Positions 1 through 12,107 of a DNA stretch of 64,000 nt are shown here, in pieces. Position numbers and translations under genes: made by a program. Numbering within the stretch: position 1 is the stretch's first letter; each line of letters starts with the position of its first letter. The notes under the pieces were generated by a model. The model was not told the origin of the DNA, did not search any database, and saw only the letters and a list, made by a program, of their open reading frames with translations. The DNA lies in the NCBI RefSeq assembly GCF_035594125.1, contig NC_087160.1, positions 26,576,932 through 26,640,931 on the forward strand, written 5' to 3'. Source of the stretch: Scylla paramamosain (taxonomy: Eukaryota; Arthropoda; Malacostraca; Decapoda; Portunidae).

Positions 1-1550
1 AGAAAAACACGAAGTATATTTGAGTCCTCCGTGAGAAAGAGACAAGTACTTGCAGCGAGAGTAACGGACTTCAGGATCAAATATGTTAAGGAAGGATATA
101 TTAACACACCGCCTTTCTCTGAGCCAGGCGTCCCAGCACCCCTCATGAGTCTGTTACATGTTTGCAGTCGAGGTGTGTCAAGAAGATCTGACTTTCCTTA
201 GATATGAGCGAAAACTAGCTTTTTTTTTTTCTTTGTGTTCGGTAATATTTAAATTTTGTGATGATATATATGTACTATTTTCATTTATTCATTTGTTTAT
301 TTACTTTTTTGTGTATCTATTTAGCTGTTTTGTTTTTGTTTTACTCGTTCATTTATTTATTCATTTTCATTTTGTTTTGTATTTTTTTTTTTTTGTATCT
401 CTCTGTCTCATTTCCTACGCACCAATTTGTAGCGATTTGGCGGACATTTGTCTTTTTTTTTCTTTTTTTAGGCAGGAAATGGCGCACCTTTGTTGACTAA
501 CCTTTTGTTTTGTTCCGCTCTTTTATTCCCTGTGGTTAGTTTCATTCATATAAAATAAAAAGATTGTAGGTGGGAATTCGACGCACAGTTCGGCACTCTC
601 TGATATATATTGTATCATGAACTCAATTTTTGCCTCCCTCGCTGTCCCCTCATCCCGCCCCCTCCTCGCTTCATTCCTCCTCCCTCGTCCTCTACCCGAT
701 CCTTTTCCCCACAGTCGTTCCCATCCCTTTCCCTTCTCTCACGTCCCTTCACCCTATTCTCTATTATTACAGCTCTCTATCCCCTCGTTTCTTATCCCAT
801 TCTCATATCCAGTACCGTATCATGTCCTTTTCCTCTTCCCTTCCCGTCTATCTCTCTCTCTTACCCCTTTCGTTTATCCTTTTCTGAGTGTCATTTTTCC
901 TTTTCTCTCGTCTCCCGCTCTTTCTACTATTCACTATCATTATCTTCTACTATCTCTGTTGTTTTCTACCCATGTCATAGCTTTGCCATTGTCCTCTAAC
1001 CTCTTCTCTTACTCCTTTCCCTTTTCACTTTTCTCTTACCTTGCTTTCATACCCATATTGTGTCTTACCGCCGTCACCAAATCCAATCACTCTTTCGCAA
1101 TCATTTCCCTTACTGGTATTGTCGTCTAAACTTGTCCTTTACTCCTTTTCAACACATTCTCCTAACCCAATCCCCAGTCCACTGTCCTCGTCCCTCACCT
1201 GCCAGCAACTCACGTCTATCACTCTGGTCCGCCAACAACAGCAACGTGCGGTCGGCTTGTCAGACTTAACCTGTCAGGGGAAAGCAAGCAGGGTCAAATC
1301 ACGTCCTGTTATTCTGATACCCCACCCCGTAACACAACTGCCGCTGTCTCGTTTTCGTCTTTGTTTTCTGCTTAACGTCCTCGTCACTGTAACGAATGCT
1401 GCACACGAGCTGCCCCTGTCCAACTAATGCTCAGGCCTCAGTTTCGCGTCTGTTCTCATTGGGTGTGTGATCAGGTGTGCCTGTAGCTGCTCTCCCTCTC
1501 CTTCGGCTAAAAGGACTGCAGTTTATCAGGCCCGTGTAAATGTTCATCAC

Positions 1551-1551
<1 letters not shown>
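1..1551. other. No gene seen; pyrimidine-rich stretch
   Basis: T-rich patches at 200-400 and a strongly C/T-biased field at about 620-1200 on the plus strand. Open frames here follow this bias (Pro/Ser/Leu-rich) and are not credible genes. Confidence 0.7.

Positions 1552-1610
<59 letters not shown>
1552..1610 (+). repeat. AC microsatellite
   Basis: Uninterrupted AC run of about 59 bases. Confidence 0.97.
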
Positions 1611-1616
<6 letters not shown>

Positions 1617-2830
1617 AATGAAAATTCAGGTATTCTGGTTTAAATATAGTCTGATAGTCTGGAGAAAAGATAAAATGTTCAGAAACGAGATGTATATATA
1701 TACTTCCCAAAGCTTCAAATTGTGTGTTGCTGTATGATGTTTAGTTAGATAGATAATGTATGTGTGAATTATGTAACAATGTCAATCATCAATAGGCTTA
1801 TGATAATTATGTATTTGTTGATATGTATAAGCATATGCATATTTTAACTATTTTTAAGGAAGAATGCACATTCATAACTTTTTTTTTGTTTTCACGACAT
1901 ATTCATGGAAAAATCGTTGGTATTATCAATACCTGTTATAGTTCTTGAAATCTTAATTCATTCATAATTTTCATAATAAACCAAAGGATCCTAGACAGTG
2001 ACGTGATTTAGGAGCACAAGAGCGTGGATGGTCTGGCCTCAGCTTGCTGGGCAGTGAACGCTGGACATCCGTGCGTGATAGATTTGTATACATTATTTTG
2101 TCAGTGCACTGCGTTCCGTAATGTAAGCCTTTATGAAGAGGCTTGTCACAGCGGCATGTTTATTGAGAAGTAAACTTTCGGGAAAATTACTGACAAATAA
2201 GTTATTTTGCTAAATATAATAAGAATATCCACTGCTATCACAGTGGATATTGATTTTCTTATAATATATATGAGTGCATGTTATTACGGCCCTCGTACCC
2301 GCTTCGCCAACCACTAATCTCTCCAACTAACCATCGGCTTCGAATACCGTCTCGACCACACTGTGGGGGTATCATAAAGATAAAGCTTTGGAAACACGTC
2401 TCGACTCACGTCTCGATCGATCTAACCGAGCTGACGACTGACTTCTGCCTCCCCATCTCGGCAGTCTCACTCGGTTCTCGCAGTTGGAACCATCTTCTGT
2501 CTTGCTGCTTGGATTCAGTTATATAGACGTGAGTTAGATGACGTGACGAACACACACACACACACGTACACTCCCACTCTTCGTTACGTACACGCCTGAG
2601 CTGCTTATATTTGTTGTATTTTGGGTATACATTTGTTTTCCTTTTTTGATTATTATTTGGTACATGTTACATTCACTTTGTTGCGTATTAACTTGCATAT
2701 GTTTCGTCACCTATTGGTTTACTTTATTGCTTACTAGCTTGTATATGTTATGTTAACTGTACATACTTACTGGAACCCAAGCGGGATCACTGTGTCCTAG
2801 ATAAGTTGCACGCGCTATGCCGGCTTCAGT
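1611..2830. other. No gene seen
   Basis: AT-rich unique-looking sequence with the 2224-2251 stem-loop and a short CA run at 2551-2565. The 2278-2526 frame lacks any recognisable motif. Confidence 0.6.
2224..2251. other. Perfect 11-bp stem, 6-base loop
   Basis: AATATCCACTG and CAGTGGATATT flank CTATCA. The flanking AT-rich sequence extends the pairing imperfectly. Confidence 0.8.
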
Positions 2831-2832
2831 TA

Positions 2833-2884
2833 GTGGATATTTAGTTTAATAATGATTAGTGGATATTTAGTTTAATAATGATTA
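2833..2884 (+). repeat. 26-base tandem duplication
   Basis: AGTGGATATTTAGTTTAATA plus ATGATT occurs twice in a row directly before the 97-base minisatellite. Confidence 0.85.
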
Positions 2885-3174
2885 AGTTTTATTTCGTACT
2901 CGATTCAGTACCTTATGCTACAAGAAAGGATACAACACACCCCTAGTCGACTAACTTCTACCGGTGCTTGTAACAATATTAAGTTTTATTTCGTACTCGT
3001 TTCAGTACCTTATGCTACAAGAAAGGATACAACACACCCCTAGTCGACTAACTTCTACCGGTGCTTGTAACAATATTATTAAGTTTTATTTCGTACTCGT
3101 TTCAGTACCTTATGCTACAAGAAAGGATACAACACACCCCTAGTCGACTAACTTCTACTGGTGCTTGTAACAAT
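2881..3174 (+). repeat. Three-copy 97-100 base minisatellite
   Basis: Units begin ATTAAGTTTTATTTCG at 2881, 2978 and 3078 and end GGTGCTTGTAACA. They differ by single bases and one 3-base insertion. The TAACA end and TGTTAC on the reverse strand could reflect an LTR edge, but no retroelement coding is visible. Confidence 0.9.
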
Positions 3175-3600
3175 TTTTAAGTGTAATTCTTATTAGTTTT
3201 TATTGCATATTTGCAGGCATATTTCATCATTTTAAGTGCATGATTACCATAAACCTTACGTATAGCATCGAGTATATATTATCCAGTAAACATTTATTAC
3301 AGTTAACAATTATTGAATGTGTTAGTCAGTCACGTCTCGTTACATTAACGACGACTCAAGCCGCTTCTTCACTTCAAGCCCAGCCGTCACTTATTCCTTA
3401 CTCGCGTACCACATCCTTCAGCAGAGTCCACGACCTGCCACAGCCACGACATCTTCTGCCCCTCTGACATGGTGAGCATCATTTAGAGACGACACCGCGG
3501 CATTATTTAGAGACGCCGCCGCGCTGGGACAAGAAACATAAACACATGGTGAACCTACGTAGTTTCAGATCAAATAAAGTCGTTACATATACTCGTAAAT

Positions 3601-3809
3601 CCGTATTCAGAAACGCTTTGTTTTTTCACTACGACTGTTTTCAAAGGCCACAAATTATTAGCCGGTACTCAAAAGTATTTCTCCTGTCAATAATGTAGAA
3701 ATCATGTTTTGTTACGAGAATCATAAAAACACCCTTAAAAATCCTTCACTTTTACGAGAACCTATTGAAAGTAGTCGAGGTGCGGACACCAGTGTTTCAG
3801 AATATTGTC
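3601..3809. mobile_element. MITE family X, copy 1
   Basis: About 209 bases with inverted ends: GTATTCAGAAACGCTTTG on the left and AGTGTTTCAGAATAT on the right. Shared internal blocks with copies at 19315 and 23671: TTTTCAAAGGCCACA, ATTAGCCGG..CTCAA, TTTCTCCTGT.AATAAT and AGGTGCGG. Non-coding. Confidence 0.75.
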
Positions 3810-5185
3810 CATAAACTTGCATTCTTACGACACCATTCTAGCTCGTTGCGGAGAATGTCAAATAACTTTACTCATTCGGTTAATCAGTCATTTATTCCCA
3901 TGTGTATTTTACTGAGGTGCATTTTACCGAGTGCGATAATGATGATTTACTGTATTACTTTTTTTTTTTTCGTCAGCGTTATTATTTTTTGACATCTGTA
4001 ATTAACATCATTCTTATGGCTTAACACACTGCAACACACTGCACCGTTATGAAATGTTATTCCAAGCTTCATAGTTTCTCCATACTTTTGAAGTTTCGTA
4101 CTTACACATACTTCCCCGCTTCACGAACACATTTTTGCCACGTATAAACTATTTCCCACATACAAACTTTAACCTGCTCCACTAACACTTCCTCCACGTA
4201 CAAACTCTACCCAGCCCCACAAACACACAGTTCATCCACGTTCACACACCATCTGTTCCCACGTACACACACAATCCTGCCCCACAAACTCCCCTCCACC
4301 ACCAACACATACTAAGAAGTCCCATGAACACACACTGCCACGTACATACACGCACCGGCAATTGTTCGTGTTGTCCGTACTCAGAAGAGACGCAGAGGCT
4401 TGTTAGTTGGGGTCGTCCTCCATAAAATCTATTTCTGTTGATTCCGTGCGGTATGTTCTCTTTAATCCGCACATCTCACTGACGTGTTCTTGAAATACCC
4501 TTTGTCCCTCGTTTTCCAAAGAAGCCTGTATCCCTGCTCGTTGCTAGTACCCCTGTTAATAGTGGAGGCAATGAATGTCATCTTTCACCTTCGCATGGCA
4601 GTACACGACCTCTTCAGGACACGTTGACTGACGTAAGATGCGTAGGTTAAGCGACTATTTTCTTGGTTCACTTACTGTGGCGTTTTAATCCATCCAGCGT
4701 TCCACAGACTGATGGACACGAAGTTAAATGTCAATGTTAGTTTACGTGCCTGTATTTTATGCTCGATTCCATTACTGTTCTGCTCTGCACGAGTTGTTTA
4801 ATATTCAGAGCTGACAATGATCACCAAACTGTCTGTATTAAATCACGTTTAACTTTATTGTTCTAATTTTGTAATATTTATCGTGTGATAGTGTTATTTT
4901 CACCACTTAGGTATAGTCAGGAAGAAGTGTGTGTGTGTGTGTTTGCGGACATCACTCGTGGAATGTTCATAAGTCCAGCTGCTCATTGAATATTCACCAA
5001 CTTGACTTTGCATCAACTTCCACGCACTCACTTCATTGGCCGGAGAAAATATTTACTTCATCCCCACATGTACTCGTCTGTATTATACATCCCACATCCC
5101 AGCAGTAATCGATCAATGTTGTGCTTTTTCGCGTCTCGCCTTCATAACACCCTGTGTTTGTGACGTTGGCGATGAGAATCAAGAC

Positions 5186-5225
5186 ACTGCCCTCAAAGGA
5201 GTCACTGCCCTCAAAGGAGTCACTG
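5186..5225 (+). repeat. 20-base tandem duplication
   Basis: CTGCCCTCAAAGGAGTCA repeated twice, just before an AC tract. Confidence 0.85.
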
Positions 5226-5233
5226 CAAAGCGT

Positions 5234-5437
<204 letters not shown>

Positions 5438-5508
5438 CTTTTCACGTTCTCGAATCTTACAACCATCTGTCTACGACTAATTTTCCACCATCCGTCTACG
5501 ACTATAGA

Positions 5509-6470
5509 GTCACTCAAGCTAAAATTATCTGTGCTGTATACCTCTCACCTAACTCCTCTGACCATATAATATTCTTTCCGTCTTCATATTTCCCTCCTTT
5601 ATTTCAGCCTGATGGCACCACTGCCATCTCGTGTCTCTAAAGCTGAACTCTTCACTCAAACATTTCCTGAAAAAAAAAACTCTACCTTGGATGATTCATG
5701 GCTTGTCAGGAATTAAACGGCTCACGCAGGGAAACCACAAAATGCTTGACTTGTGATCACTAAAATTTCTGACAGGGATAGAGCGAACTTCGTATCGTTC
5801 AATGCCTCAAAAACTCAATTCTTCCAGTTGTCAACTCGACACAAACTTCCAAATTAATATCTCCCTCTTCTTCAGTGACTGAATTGGCTCCTTTTTCTAC
5901 ACTGAACATCCTCAGTCTGTCCTCTACTTGTAATCTAAACTGCGGTGGGGGAGGGGGGGGTTCCACTCATACCGCTATTTTAGACAGGGTGAAATCAAAA
6001 GCTTTTCGTCTTTTTAACTCCTCTAACGGATTGTCTTCAGCCTCCCTCTCATCGTTGCAATGTTGCATCTCTTCTCCCACTATTTTCACGCTAACTACTC
6101 TTCAGATCTTACTAACTGCATGCCTCCCCTCCTCCCGCAGCTTCCCTGCACAAGATATTTTGTCTCGCCCCAATTCTATCCACCTCTCTATTGCAAGAGT
6201 TCACTAGTATTCTCAATCCTTCATCCCTTTTTCTGGTAAACTCTAGAACTTCCTGCCTGCTTCAGTACTATTTCTCCTTTCCTAGCTTCTGTACTATTTC
6301 TCCTTTCCTATGACTGAACTCTTTCAAGAGGGAAGTTTCATGATTTATCCTTCAATTTTGGACGATCGTTTTTGACTCGGTTAGGTGACTGACACATCAG
6401 TGAGCTTTTTTTTCTTAACTTTTTTTCTTATAACTTAATTGCCCTTGGCCGCTGCCCGTTTTATATCGAA
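5509..6470 (+). mobile_element. Internally deleted CR1/Jockey-like LINE fragment
   Basis: Second copy of the family at 37287-38330. It starts with an endonuclease-like piece ([16 protein letters not shown] around 5518-5570). A deletion then jumps to RT-proximal sequence (CTCACGCAGGGAAACCACA near 5722) and the C-terminal part (LDRVKSKAFRLFNSS, 5970-6030), ending about 6470. Several frameshifts are visible, and a run of Gs at 5945-5958 sits where other copies have coding sequence. Confidence 0.75.
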
Positions 6471-6888
6471 AAAGAAAAAAGTTACAAAATCCCACAATGC
6501 GATTACTATTAGAAAAGTCCGTTAGTTGGCTGACGGCGCTGAGGAGATTCGGCCACAACGGTTACTCTCCACGCACTAATGAGTCTCATTTTCTCTCCCC
6601 AGGGTTGGTTGGACGCGTCATTCGGACTAAGCGGGTTCAGGTTGTAGTTCATTAACGGAGTGGCAGCTTCAGCGTCACGCCAGGTATACTACATACACAT
6701 TATCAGCTTACTGGTAATTTTCTTTCAGAATCACGCCAGTCTCCTTTTGGTGGACGAGTCTTTTTTTTTATCCTTCCTCTTTATCCTTGTGCATATATTT
6801 AACCTAACTTAGCCTAATGTAATCCAGTTGCTATGTATAAAACGATATCTGAACTGATTCTTGAAAAATTGACTTTATATACCTTATA

Positions 6889-7060
6889 AGAACCTAAGGA
6901 TATAAAGGAAACTACACAAGGATATAAAGGAAACTACACGAAGCCATCAGGCCTACACGAGGCAGTGTGAAACATTCCCACCAGTTTCTTCGTATCATCC
7001 ATAAATTTATATACTCCTCTCTTGAAGCTTCCTAAAGATTCAGCTCTTAACACTTGATTT
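6889..7060 (-). mobile_element. LINE 3' end, minus strand (copy A)
   Basis: Minus-strand peptide SFKRGVYKFMDDTKK...VGMFHTASCRPDGF matches the end of the element at 7551-7842. A 22-base tandem duplication (AAGGATATAAAGGAAACTACAC) lies at its 3' side. Confidence 0.6.
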
Positions 7061-7550
7061 CATTGTTTGTATGCGAAGTGAAGCCAAGTGATTGAAAAAA
7101 AAAAAAAGCATGGCGCCGCAACAACTAAGGTCATATGGCGCCGGATTATAAAATTTCATAAGAATACTAATGTCGAAATAAGAGGTAAAATTAATAGCAA
7201 TAATATATACTTCAAATTTAAAGTAATAAAAAAATAAAACTAAAAATTAATCCTGAGATTTGAAAGTACTGATTACAAGTGATGAGTTACTGGTCTTGTT
7301 ATATGCGATGACACTGCCCTGTCATCTCTTAACCTTACCCAGCATGAATTAACATAAATGCCACAAAATCTCTGAACAAGTGTTCTGAAAATAAAATTAT
7401 GACGTACATAAATGAATCACATGATGGTACTTTCCAGAAGAAATGCTTTCCAGAAAAAATGCTATCCTCGCATATTTTTTTTTTTTTTTTCAAAATCTGT
7501 TATGAGAATTGTAGTACGTGGCAGTTGCATTGCATTAGTCTACTATAGGT

Positions 7551-7842
7551 TTAAAGAAAATCTCCTGTAATGAGCGCATAAGAAAATAAGGGAAGCAACA
7601 AGAAGCCATCAGCCCTAGAAGTGCCAGTCCCTGTATGAAACATACCTACCTGTTTCCACCTATTGTCCCCATCCATAAATTTGTTTAATCTTCTTTTAAA
7701 GCTCCATAATGACTGAGCTTGATTACGGAGTCCATTCCATTCATCTACCACTTTACACGTATTTGAAATCCAATTCCTTTCCATTTCTTTTTTAAATGTT
7801 TCAAGCTTGAACAAATTATTTGTTATATCGTGATGCATATGT
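7551..7842 (-). mobile_element. LINE 3' end, minus strand (copy B)
   Basis: Minus-strand frame with NWISNTCKVVDEWNGLRNQ, SFKRRLNKFMDGDNRWK and VGMFHTGTGTSRADGFLLL, the characteristic terminal peptide of another LINE family. 3' end only. Confidence 0.7.
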
Positions 7843-7849
7843 ATTACTT

Positions 7850-9206
7850 AAAAGTGTTGAGGAGCGGCGTTATGTACACCAGCTGACCTGTAGCACTTAC
7901 CATTATTTCCTCGTGTATATTTCCTCAGTTTACTCTATTACTACTTGGCGAAAACAATCGTGATCTCGTCCACTGCAGCGAGACGAGCGTGATTCTGAAT
8001 CAGTCCCCCCTCGCTGTCATCTCTTTCCTAGGGGTGAAAGAATCACTTGCTATTCACAGCTAAGTATGAGGAAAAAATACGGATATCTGGATGAATTGTA
8101 CTAGTTTAACGTTGATATATCAGATGAAATATTTATGAACTAGGTTAGTGTGTAATATAAGGCAACGGTAAACGGAATCGTCGAGTGTTTCGTTGGTGGT
8201 GATCGACGCTCAAAAGGAAGAAGGGAGGGAGAAATAAAGGTGGAGTCTTCCCTTGCAGCACTCCAAAGTTAATTAAGGTCGACCTATTAATTGTTAGTTT
8301 GTTTTAGATGTCTCTTTACCTTTAACGCTGAGATATGTTACTGTATCTTTACAATTCTGGCCGCATGTACACAAATTAGGCTAACTTGTGTTATAACTTA
8401 GAGTATGTATTGACTGTGTTTAATGTTTAACTGTCATGGGTTGAGTGACTGGCTGGTCTCGCTCGCTACGTCAGTCGGTCAGTCTGTCTGTCTGTCTGTC
8501 TGTCAAGTGGTGTTCTACATAGTGACTGGTTTGTGTGATCACTTAGGGAAAGCCAAGAAAGATAAGGACGCAACAATGCCAAAGCCAACCTGTTAATGGA
8601 GTATTGGCATCAAGTTTACATTATACAACTTGATACTTTTTTTTTTTTTGTTGCGTTAGTTGCAGGAGAGGTTAAAGTTACGAAGGAAGTCGTAAGTACA
8701 ATTCCATCAATTTGTGTTCACATGGTTTCTGTCACTGTTAATGGTTTGTGTTCACATGGTTTGTCACTGTTAATGGTGGAGATGAAAAAAAATGTATATT
8801 GTAATCTTATCCTAGTGTTGTTTTCATGTACTCTTCCTCTTGTATTTCATAACCAGTTGTCATTCATGGTTTCTTCTTCATTTGGAGGAGAAATCTAAGT
8901 TAAGAGGGAAAGTGGCAGTTGACTAATTGATGCTCAAGTGGGCCATATTTCACAACCTGCTGTTATTCATGTTTTTTTTCCTTTAACTTGAGAGGTCTGT
9001 GAGGAAATGATCGCATGTATTACGAAGCAGCGCTCCTTCATGCAGCCCGCACCCTCCACCAGCCTGGTTGTTGCTTGGGGGCAGATTAGTTATTTCTGTC
9101 AGATTCAGGTTTTCCAAGCTGATATGGCGCCAAATAGAAATGCTGCTTCATTTCATTCTAAAAAAATTTGCCCGGAAGGAGAGACGGTCCATTGCTCCGT
9201 GAGGTT
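7850..9206. other. No gene seen
   Basis: Unique-looking sequence with a short TCTG run (8480-8504) and the 34-base duplication at 8711. Confidence 0.6.
8711..8775 (+). repeat. 34-base tandem duplication
   Basis: TTTGTGTTCACATGGTTT...GTCACTGTTAATGG occurs twice; the second copy lacks three bases. Confidence 0.85.
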
Positions 9207-9392
9207 CAATGGGATTCCGCCCCGTACTCTCCAGACATTGTCTCCGCCACGAAAAAAATAAAAAGCGTCATTATGATCCTACGAGTATGTAGAAAGAGAC
9301 AATGGGATTCCGCCCCGTACTCTCCAGACATTGTCTCCGCCACGAAAAAAATAAAAAGCGTCATTATGATCCTACGAGTATGTAGGAAGAGA
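9207..9392 (+). repeat. Two-copy 93-base tandem duplication
   Basis: CAATGGGATTCCGCCCCGTA starts at 9207 and again at 9300. The copies are almost identical. Confidence 0.9.
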
Positions 9393-10950
9393 GAGCGAAT
9401 GTGATCTCATTCTTCGTGTTGCTAAAGTATGAATTAAGAACGCGAGACTGAGGCGCGGTGACAGAGGCTAGTTTGGAAGAAAGACGCACCGCTGAATTAT
9501 AGTAGATGAACACCACAGATGCATGCAAGGATACTCCCTCAGCAAGCAGCGTTAGTAGCTCGAGGCGGTGACGGGACAGGAAGACCTCCCCCGGCTGGCT
9601 CTCTCACGTCGGTCGGCTTTTGCTGCATTTCCCGAAGAAGCTACTTGGGGGGGCTGTTTGCTAAACTTGGAAAAAGGGGAAATAGTTCACGTTATATTTT
9701 TTCAGCTTCACGTGACTGTGTAATGCTGCCGCCAAAACTCAACCATTTTACATGACTGGAAGAAAAAAAAAAGTTTCGAACCTGTATCTATGGTACTGTG
9801 TATGTATGTGATTTTTTTTTTTTCGATGTACGTTCGCCTAGTACTCGTTTACATACTTCCACTAATTCACCAATGAGGGGCTTCTTCAGAAAACTCACTC
9901 ATTTCCTAACCGGCTGCTGGAAGTTATACAGAAACGAAGGAAAGCATTCAAGTATTAGGAAACCGGTAAGTCACACAGCTTCTTTTATTTGTTCCACGGA
10001 TATTTTGCCTAATCATGAAACGTGTTCTAAAAAATTTCAGCATCTTATCCCGAGTAACAGACTGGTGGAAGTTTTAAGGATTCTCAAGTGTTTTCATGAT
10101 TCCGGTGAAAGTTGAACAAGAATTATCTTTCATCAATGATACATAGCACCAGTAGAGAAAGAAATTATCCATCTGGGTTGCCTTTGAAAGCAGTCTTGAT
10201 GAAAGAAAACGGCGTTTGAGAATACTGGCATGTGTGCACCTGTCATTGGTGGCATCAGCAAGTCCCTTCGCCATACTGTTTGAATCGGTGCACTCATCTC
10301 AGCATTGATTCCTGACAACGACTCATCGTGACGATATCCCTTGAAATACGAGACGAAGTATACAAGTGGCTAGAATGAAAAGACGCACTAATTTACCACA
10401 GTAACTCATAATACGGCGCCTCGGTAGCTCCTAAGTCAGAAGTGACAGGCTAGCAGCTTTATGGGAACTATATTTTCGTGTTAAACTTTCACTGTGATAT
10501 GCAAGAATTCATAACACTAAAAGCAATGTATGAAGTCTGCATAAGCATCTACAGTAAAGCAGAGGATAAAAAAAAAAAAAACAGATTTTGCAGTTTCCAT
10601 AATGTAGAACTATGATAAATGTCTCTGGGAGGTCAAGAATTAAGGAAAGATGTCTCAAATAGCAGTGAAAATGTAAAAATACAAATGAGTGAAGAGAACA
10701 GAGCGCAGGCAACAGCAGCGATTCACGTGGCCGCTCGAGGCTCAGCAAGTACCGGTGCAGGACTGAGGACGCGAGCACACAAACTTGGTCCATTTTCCTC
10801 CGGGGTTCAAAACTTTTTGGTATTCTTTCTTTTTTCATCTTTTCGGGGAAGGAAAATGATAGGGAACGTTAAGCTGACTCTAAAAAAAGGGTGAGGAGAA
10901 AATTTAGAAATGTGTGTTGTGTGTGAATAGCGCAAGTGGTTGTCAGGATC
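9393..10950. other. No gene seen
   Basis: Open frames up to about 109 codons occur on both strands but lack recognisable motifs, conserved starts or supporting splice sites. Confidence 0.55.
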
Positions 10951-11254
10951 TTTTCTCTTTACCAAGCAGATTTTTACACAGCAGAATAGTAACAAGGAAG
11001 GGCAAGTTAACTCGGAAGGGAAGTAGCAAAAACTCTGAGAACCCTTAACTATTTCTCTTTACCAAGCAGATTTTTACACAGCAGAATAGTAACAAGGAAG
11101 GGCAAGTTAACTCGGAAGGGAAGTAGCAAAAACTCTGAGAACCCTTAACTATTTCTCTTTACCAAGCAGATTTTTACACAGCAGAATAGTAACAAGGAAG
11201 GACAAGTTAACTCGGAAGGGAAGTAGCAAAATCTCTTTGAGAACCCTTAACTAG
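10951..11254 (+). repeat. Three-copy 100-base minisatellite
   Basis: ACCAAGCAGATTTTTACACA recurs at 10961, 11061 and 11161. The copies are nearly identical, with a GGGCAAG to GGACAAG change and a short insertion in the third. Confidence 0.92.
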
Positions 11255-11786
11255 TTATGTGAATATTTTCCTTTGTTTTCTTTTCTCTGCCTTTTCTGTT
11301 TATAGTTTTCACAGAAGGATAGGAGAGAACAGCTAGTTAATTCTGAGAGGAAGGAAAGAATACGTTAAATTTTGTGCGAGAGCCACCTAATGGTTGTTGG
11401 TATCTTTTCTTTGTTCTCTCATAGGAGGGGAGTGACAAAGGACGTGAACTTTGATGCTCAAAGAAAAGGGGAAAATTGTAAAACTAGTTAAAAATCTCAG
11501 GTTCTATTTGACAATGTTTCTCCATCATTTTGTGGATCCCCTGAGCGTGGTAGTTAAACCTTCGAGTGCTGACAGTAATATGACACTTGAATCTTCATTA
11601 ATTCGACGACTTTACTTAGCAATAATAAAACTAAACTATTCGAATCATTCCATCAGTCACTCTGCTCTCAACGATGTCTTTCAAGATTGTGGTTTGAACT
11701 CACATCACAACATTTGGTTCAATATAAGGAGAAACCATAGCAGTCAAAGGATTAAGCTTACACACACACACACACGCACACACACA

Positions 11787-12065
11787 CCGCGTAGTGTAGT
11801 GGTTAGCACGCTTGGCTCATAACCAAGGCGGCCCGGGATCGAATCCCGGAGCAGCAAGGGAAATGGGCGAGCCTCTTAATGTGTAACCCCTGTTCACCTA
11901 GCAGCAAGTAGGTGCGGGATGTAAACCGAGGGGTTGTGACCTCGCTGTCCCAGTGTGTGGTGTGTCAGTGGTCTCAGTCCTACCCAAAGATCGGTGACTA
12001 TGAACTCTGAGCTCTTTCCGTAGGGGAACGGTTGGCTGGGTGACCAGCAGACGACCGCAGGTGAA

Positions 12066-12104
<39 letters not shown>
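11787..12104 (+). mobile_element. tRNA-derived SINE with AC tail
   Basis: The 5' head is tRNA-like. A-box-like GTAGTGTAGTGGTTAGCAC is at 11791-11809. The anticodon arm has a perfect CTTGG/CCAAG stem (11811-11827) with loop CTCATAA (anticodon CAT). The T arm has CCGGG/CCCGG (11833-11849), and the B box is GGATCGAATCC. The positions that would form the acceptor stem do not pair, and about 215 bases of unrelated body and an AC tail (12066-12104) follow. That marks a SINE transcribed by RNA polymerase III rather than a working tRNA gene. Confidence 0.8.

Positions 12105-12107
<3 letters not shown>

Larger units (their letters stand above)
3175..5233. other. No gene seen apart from MITE copy 1
   Basis: TTCTGCCCCTCTGACATGG at about 3454 resembles an LTR 3' edge followed by a primer-binding-type TGGTG, but no internal retroelement sequence supports this. 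4090-4300 is rich in CACA-type short repeats. Confidence 0.55.

Noticed and set aside
617..1129. 170-codon Ser/Leu/Pro-rich frame
   Set aside because: It follows a C/T-biased field that leaves several frames open at once, which indicates base composition and not selection for protein.
3240..3540. Solo LTR of a Gypsy-type element
   Set aside because: Only a suggestive CTGACA-TGGTGAG junction was seen; there are no paired LTRs, primer-binding site proof, polypurine tract or coding domains.
11787..11860. Functional tRNA-Met gene
   Set aside because: The acceptor stem does not pair and a SINE body with an AC tail follows.
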